Of a DNA stretch of 64,000 bases, positions 58,310 through 64,000 are shown in pieces. This DNA comes from Erythroxylum novogranatense (taxonomy: Eukaryota > Streptophyta > Magnoliopsida > Malpighiales > Erythroxylaceae): assembly GCA_029891385.1 (NCBI GenBank), contig CM057226.1, positions 13,571,225 to 13,635,224 of the forward strand, read 5' to 3'. Each line of letters starts with the position of its first letter. The first letter of the stretch is position 1. The position numbers were made by a program, and so were the translations under genes. Below the pieces are notes generated by a model, which did no database searches, was not told the origin of the DNA, and was given only the letters and a program-made list of their open reading frames with translations.

Positions 58310-59195
58310 TCGGTTGCTTCAAATGTGGGAATTATTTCAAGTCGATTGCACACATAAGCACGGTTGCTAACGTAGGTGTTAATATGTCTTAGCCATAAAT
58401 TTCGTTGTTCAAAAGAGACTCGTATGAATTTTGGAGCATCAAGATGAAGATATTATTTCGATCCTAAGATCTCTGGAACTTTGTCAAATGAAGAAAACTA
58501 AGAAGAGACTTGCAACCAAAAGAATCAGAAGTGAGATGCCAAAGCACTCTTCTTCATCCAGCAAGCAGCAGATGAGTCGATTTTTTTGAAGGATAACAAC
58601 AGCTACCATGACCAAGCAAGTATAGGCCACATTCAAAATTGAATATCAGGGTTCTTATAAGGTAATAGTTGCCAAATTGCTATCATTAAGGCGAGATTTG
58701 CAAGAGTTTCATCTGTTGTAGGACAAATGAGATCTTATAGAGATCGAATATAAGATGAAACAATGATTGCTACAGTTCTAAGGAGCTTGCCATCCAAGAT
58801 TGATTATGTGGTGGTTGCGATTGAAGAATCAAAGGATCTATCCAATTTTTTGTTTGATAAGCTAACGGGATTACTTCAAGCTCACGAAACACAAATCAAT
58901 CAATCGAATGGAAAGGAAGAAGAAAGGGCTTTTCAGAACAAGGAGAAGCCTGAATCTTCGAATCAATATGTAAGAGGAAGAGGCAAAGAAGGCTATCAAG
59001 GAAGGGGTTGAGGCTGAAATAGTATACTTAAATGCTCATACTGTAACAAATATGGGCACTCTGATATGTATTGTTGGTACAAACCAGAAGAGGCAAATTA
59101 TGCTGAAGAAGAGGAAGATAACTTCTTGTTTATGACAATAACTACATTAAAGGAGAAAAAGAACAGCATCTGGTACAAAGATTGTGGCTACCCTC

Positions 59196-60745
59196 TGTTG
59201 GTTTATGCCCTTGTAGCCAATTTGGGTTGTTTTTTTAATTGTATAAAATTGTTTTATTCAATAAAAGACATTCTTTATCTTTGTGCATTTTAATTATTTA
59301 ATTACTAATCATAAAGATAAAATCCCTAGAATAATTATTATGCAATTAGAAATTATAATGTGATTATAATTATGAGATTCAAATTGCATTTTGTATTATT
59401 CCTAAAATGTTCCTAGTCATAGTTTCATCAAGATGGGGTATTGATGAAATGGTTAGACTAGCACATATTTGTTTCTTTCTTATGAAGAAAGTAATCAATC
59501 TCATAGATTAAAGTATGGAGATACTTAAACAAACTTGTGAGTGCTTATTAAAGAATAAGTTCACTGAACAGACCCAATTATGAGAATCCTAAATGGAACA
59601 TTACTTGTGTGTCTGTGGATTATCTCATTATGATGGTTGTATAATTGATCCTTAGACTTGAGATTACCAAAGTTATCTCATGTAGGAATTACTATATTTT
59701 GATGCTACTTATGATCTATTCTTAGAATAGTTCAATTCGGTAGTTATTAGATATAGTATGAACTATATGGAGATAGTTGAGTAAATCAATAAAGGATTCG
59801 TCGTCCTAAAGTAATTAGGAAGAATGTTTCATTGTTTCGATTAGTAATGATTTTGGGAATCTCTGGCCAGAGTGAATTGAAATTTGGAAAAGTTGTTTTC
59901 AAATATCAATTATAAGTCATTTACTAATTAGCAAGAACAAATATGATTGGTTATTTAGAGTAGACACGAATTACATACTCTAATTCCAATTGAAACATTA
60001 GATGACGAAATGATTAATTTATACAAGATAACCATGCATAGACAGGTTAAGTCAAACCACTTTGACATTCCTAATATTTGGGTGGTCATGACATGTTGCT
60101 AGACGTCAATCATGATCTATGATTATAAATTGTTTAATTAGGGAATTAAAGATAAATTAAAAGGAGTTTTAATTTATCTGATTCTAATTATGAATTAGAA
60201 TTATAATTTGTAATCATTGCCAACATATTAGAAACCTAATGGGTCACACATAAAAGGTCTATAAAGGAGAAAAATGAAATTTGAATTAAGTTGGACTTAA
60301 TTGAGAAGTTTTAGAAACTTTAGGATCAATATGTGATATTTGATCTTATAAGGATTTATTAATAATTATAATTAAAGTTTGACTTTAGTTGTAATTTTAA
60401 TAAAATTCAAGGATATGAAAAATAAGATTTTTCATATAAAAAGGAAGAATTAGAACATATGTAAGCTAGCACTTCAAAACAAGTTTTTCTTCTCAAATTT
60501 TGATTTGAGTTTTTCTCCGGAAAGATCTGTGGATACCGTTAGAGGCCGGACGATTGAACGGCTCATGGATTTGACGATTTCGGAGAAGCTAGATATTGTA
60601 TCGGGAAATTAGAAAAAGGTTAGTGTAACTTTGTCAATTTTTTGTTTTATGTTTCGAATCTAATTCTGTTAAAGTTGATTCTGTGAAAAAAAATTTAAAT
60701 TCATTCCGCTGCGCTTAGATTTGATCTTGCGATAATTTTCCAACA
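59196..60745 (+). mobile_element. Solo LTR 1 (about 1.55 kb) inside copia protease
   Basis: TGTTGGTTTATGCCCTTG...ATTTTCCAACA, TG...CA ends, no coding content. Flanks CCCTC (59191-59195) and CTCTC (60746-60750) are a 5-bp target duplication with one change. Removing it with one duplication joins the protease frame exactly (GYSHHTA). A diverged, internally deleted relative is at 63068-63532. A TATA-like ATATAAAAAGGAAG lies near 60436. Confidence 0.9.
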
Positions 60746-60889
60746 CTCTCATCACACGGCCAGAGATCTTTCAAAGTTTAAAAGGCTTAATGAGAATGTC
60801 AAATCACAAGTGCAACTTGGAGATGATAAACAATTGCAGATTAAAGGCAAAGGGACATTTGAGATCTCAATTGGTAACTTTAAGAAATT

Positions 60890-61986
60890 GGTTAGGATAT
60901 ATTTTATATATATCTTATTTAATTTTGACATTTTAAATTGGACATATAAGAAAATTACAATTATTAATTGGATTGATAAAGATGAGTGGAAATTGTGTTT
61001 TAATAGAAGTCCAAATCGTCAATAAGCTGTTGTGCTTTGGTTACTGGACTATTGACAAGATGGATATCTTTGGCTGAGTTCACGTTACATAAATATTGCT
61101 CACTTGTTTGATTTAACGGAGGAGTCTACTACTACACTTAATTTGCAAAAAACCTAGAGGGGGTTTGCGGCAAAAAATCGATAGTGGGTGTATTGTTTAA
61201 GTGGCGTTGGTCACGTGTGGAAAATTTGAAAAAGAAACGAGCTGGTTGCACATTTTGGTTTTTGATGAGTTGAATTGTGTTTCACCTTGGGTAAATAGTG
61301 AGACTACGTGGTTTGTGATGTTGAGGTGAAGATCACGTGGGTCTTGAAGATAGGTTGGCCGGTTGCGCATATGGTGCTTTTGATGCTGCGCATATTGTTC
61401 TTTTGATGAGTCGAAAAATGTTGATAAGTGGACTGTAGTTAGTGTGTGCATGAGTTTAGTGAATTCGCTTCTGCGTGTCTTTGAATATAAACACTGTTGC
61501 GTATGTCAAGAAATATAGCGACTGATTTTTGTGAAGAAAGTTTTCTGTTGGATTATTTTGAGAAGATAAATTTATAGGGAAGTCTTCGTTTGTCTTAAGT
61601 ATTTTGTTATTTAATTTTCAGTTGATTAAATACTTGAGCTATTTTCATTTATTATTGTTTTGAGTGAAAGCAGTTAGAAAAATCCTCTGACGAGGTTAAC
61701 ATGAGTCGGTCGTGTTATTGGGAGTAAAAATCTTTCATGAGTAGTTTGGTTGTGATATAATTACAAAGATTGAGTGGTACTGTGTTAGATCAATCTTGTG
61801 TAATTTTATTGAACTATTGTGAAAGTGATTAATCTGGGTAAGAGCCTTACAAATATAAACAAAGTGTGTCGAACTGCGTTATCAAATTTCGATGTTTTTA
61901 TTATTTTGCTTTTGCCTAGTTTTATTATGCTTGTGCAAAGGATAATTTGGAAAGTTTGCAACTTAATTAACCATTTTAGTTTTTCA
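60890..61986 (+). mobile_element. Solo LTR 2, related to the Sirevirus-like LTR family
   Basis: It starts GGTTAGGATATATTTTATAT (first base changed from T) and ends TTTAGTTTTTCA, with a perfect duplication AAATT at 60885-60889 and 61987-61991. Both ends resemble the LTR of the 36038 element: near the start ...ATTTTAAATTGGACATAT, near the end AAATCCTCTGACGAGGTTAA and GTGTCGAACTGCGTTA. The middle (61020-61650) differs. Without it the protease frame is continuous (NFKKFIKNVH). No primer-binding site or internal part is present. Confidence 0.88.
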
Positions 61987-63067
61987 AAATTCATTAAGAA
62001 TGTCCATTTCACTCCTTATTTAGCATAAAACTTGTTCAACATCAATCAATTGATTGAATTTGGATACATAATGGTATTTGATGATGGTAGATGTATCGTG
62101 ACACACAAAATCACTGGCAAAATTGTTGCTTGTGCTCATTATTTCACTAAATCATACGATTGCTCTAAACTTTACTGAAAGAACAAAAATAACCATGGTG
62201 AGTAAGACTCTTGCAGAAAGTGAATTGTGGCATCAACGATATGACCATTTGAACATTAAAGAGCTGCAATAGCTAAAGAACAAGCAAATGGTGAGTAATC
62301 TTTCCATCATTAAGCCATTGGAGAAGGTTTGCGAAGGATGCAAGGCCGAAAAAACAAATAAAGCAATCCTTTTCAGTAGGAAAATCAAAGAGAGCTGAAG
62401 ATATTCTTGAATTCATCCATGCTGATCCATATGGTGCCATGAGGACAAAATTGTTAGCTGGTAGTAAATATTTCCTCTTATTTACTGATGATTTTAGCAG
62501 GATGAGTTGAGTATATTTCTTGAAATACAAATCAGAAAGCTTCGATTGCTTTAGGAAATTCAAGGCACTTGTGCAAAAACAAAGTGGAAAAGTTATAAAA
62601 GTACTTCGTACTGATTATGAAGGTGAGTTCACTTCAAAAGATTTTGATGCTTTTTGTGATGAACAAGGAATAAAGAGGCAGCTCACAACTCCATACACTC
62701 CATAGCAGAATGGTATAGCCGAACTCAAGAATCTGACTGTCATGGAGAGGACTCGATCCATGCTTAAGCAAAAAGGAATGTCAGACTCATTTTAGGCCGA
62801 AGGAGTTGTTGCAATTGTACACATTTTAAATATTTCACCGGCTAAACTAGTATACGATCAAACTCCCTATAAAACATAGAGTAGAAGCAAGCCTTCGGTA
62901 AGTCATCAACGAGTGGTTGGGGTGCATCTATTATGTCTTGCTTACAACTGAACAACATAAACTAGATGGGAAGTTATGAAAACATATATTTATTGGCTAT
63001 TGCACTCATTCAATGGCCTTATCGGTTATATGATCCCTTAAGCAGGAAGATTATTGTTAGTCGCAAT

Positions 63068-63532
63068 TGTTAGTTTATGTCCTTGCAGACAATTGTTGGT
63101 TGTAAATTTATTTGTATAAAAAATTATTCAATAAAAGGCATTCTTTATTTTTATGTATTTGTTAATTATTTAATTATTAATCATTATGCAATTAGAAATT
63201 ATAATGTGATTATAATTAGGAGATTTGAATTACATTTTGTATTATTCCCAAAATGTTCCTAGTCATAATTTCATCAAGACGAGATATTGATAAAATGATT
63301 AGATTAGCATGTGTTTGTTTCTTTCTTATAAAGAGGTCGAACGATTGAACGACTCGTGGATTGATGGATTCAAAGAGATAGGAAATTATAACAAGAAATT
63401 GAAACAGGTTAATATAGCTTTGTCAATTTCTTGTTTTAAGTTTCTAATTAAATTTTGTTAAAGTTGATTATATGAAAAATTTTAAATTCATTCCGCTGCG
63501 TTTATATTCGATCTTACGTTTTTTTACTAATA
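63068..63532 (+). mobile_element. Solo LTR 3, internally deleted relative of solo LTR 1
   Basis: 465 bp. Starts TGTTAGTTTATGTCCTTGC and shares with solo LTR 1 the first ~250 bases (ATTCAATAAAAGGCATTCTT, CAAAATGTTCCTAGTCATAA) and the last ~180 (GAACGACTCGTGGATTGATG, TTTAAATTCATTCCGCTGCG), while about 1 kb of middle is missing. Perfect duplication GCAAT at 63063-63067 and 63533-63537. The terminal CA is changed to TA. Leaving it out restores SRNVVFDEQ. Confidence 0.88.
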
Positions 63533-64000
63533 GCAATGTCGTATTTGATGAGCAAGCCCATTGGAATCGGGGAGTCAAAGACAATAACCAAACTACTCAA
63601 GTTAAGACTGAAGAAGAACAAACTATCCTCGAGTAACTGTAGAATGAAGAAGATGATCTGGAAGGATTACAGATTCAACTCCAAAAAATAAAAATTCAGC
63701 ATCTTCATCCGAGGAGTCCCCTCCCAAAAGATCAATTCCATTAGAGTCGGCTCAGCTATGCAGAAGTGAGCATGTGAGAATTCCTTAATGATGATTTGAA
63801 ATAAAGGGAAAGGCTACTTTGCCATTGGTTCTATTTGTTGGGATCAAATCACAGTGGAAGAAGCTATGGAAAAGTGGGAATAAAGAGATGCAATGGAAGA
63901 TGAACAACTGTCCATACAATGCAATCAAACATGGGAGTTAACTGATCTTCCAAAAGGTAAAAATGTCATTAGTTTAAAGTGGATCTTTAAGACAAAGTAT

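Larger units (their letters stand above)
58079..64000 (+). mobile_element. Decayed Ty1/copia element nested with three solo LTRs, cut by the window end
   Basis: A copia element starts with a short LTR at 58079 and continues with gag, protease, integrase and RT, the last reaching the window end. It carries three independent LTR insertions (59196-60745, 60890-61986, 63068-63532), each flanked by a 5-bp duplication. When they are left out, gag-pol reads on in sensible order. The host element has many stops and is older than its guests. The 3' LTR must lie outside the window. Confidence 0.92.
58383..64000 (+). pseudogene. gag-pol pseudogene of the nested copia element
   Basis: Gag is degenerate at 58383-58760, then open at 58763-59011 (LRSLPSKIDYVVVAIEESKD, LTGLLQAHETQINQ). 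The zinc knuckle CSYCNKYGHSDMYC is intact near 59036. Protease starts at about 59165 (WYKDCG, where WYxDSG is expected), is cut by solo LTR 1, continues at 60746 (SHHTARDLSKFKRL, VQLGDDKQLQIKGKGTFEIS), is cut by solo LTR 2, and goes on at 61992 (FIKNVHFTPYLA, MVFDDGRCIVTHKITGKIVA). Integrase at 62215-62960: [45 protein letters not shown], with stops and shifts. After solo LTR 3, VVFDEQAHWNRGVKDNN follows, and the RT start (VEEAMEKWE, CNQTWELTDLPKGKNVISLK) reaches the window end. Dead copy. Confidence 0.88.

Noticed and set aside
1..64000. tRNA, rRNA genes, CRISPR arrays, organellar DNA
   Set aside because: None was seen; short repeats do not have CRISPR spacing, and the tRNA-like words are primer-binding sites of retroelements.

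Overview
The window is nuclear DNA of a flowering plant, most likely a eudicot. The two best genes have GT-AG introns and plant-type products, the intergenic DNA is AT-rich, and most of the rest is plant retrotransposon sequence. The species cannot be named from the sequence alone. Nothing prokaryotic, organellar or CRISPR-like was seen.

Layout. 1-10149: one large non-autonomous LTR retrotransposon on the minus strand. A 2.5 kb LTR segment is repeated at 1-2507 and 7648-10149, and the interior of about 3.5 kb has no coding capacity. 10150-14160: a decayed Ty3/gypsy gag-pol. 14831-17170: a decayed Ty1/copia integrase-RT-RNase H with the start of its 3' LTR. 18677-19220: a three-exon gene for a small heavy-metal-associated (HMA) domain protein. 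20714-25075: a complete hAT DNA transposon with an 8-bp target duplication, a broken transposase and a captured pyruvate kinase exon. 25084-28090: a copia gag remnant between unmatched LTR-like ends. 28316-28650: the last-exon pseudogene of an oligopeptide transporter. 29697-33531: a copia deletion derivative with matched LTRs and target duplication. 33540-36037: an L1-type LINE fragment. 36038-44926: a near full-length Sirevirus-like copia carrying a third ORF after pol, inserted into the end of the LINE fragment. 44985-45249: a possible orphan terminal exon. 45331-45600: a small secreted or GPI-type peptide gene.

The conserved gene island is 49479-57810. It holds a 12-exon farnesyl diphosphate synthase (342 aa), with a Stowaway MITE upstream, and a 9-exon C2/VASt/C2/GRAM/VASt membrane protein (1023 aa). 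From 58079 to the end lies another copia element, decayed and interrupted by three separate solo LTRs. Each sits in a target-site duplication, and removing each one rejoins the host reading frame.

The functional host genes are therefore the HMA protein, FPS, the C2-GRAM protein and probably the small secreted peptide. FPS makes C15 isoprenoid precursor. The C2-GRAM protein is of a type expected at membrane contacts and in lipid transfer. No operon-like cooperation is implied. The most notable structures are the coding-empty long-LTR element with a palindrome cluster beside its likely promoter, the pyruvate kinase capture by hAT, the third ORF of the Sirevirus-like element, and the triple solo-LTR nest.
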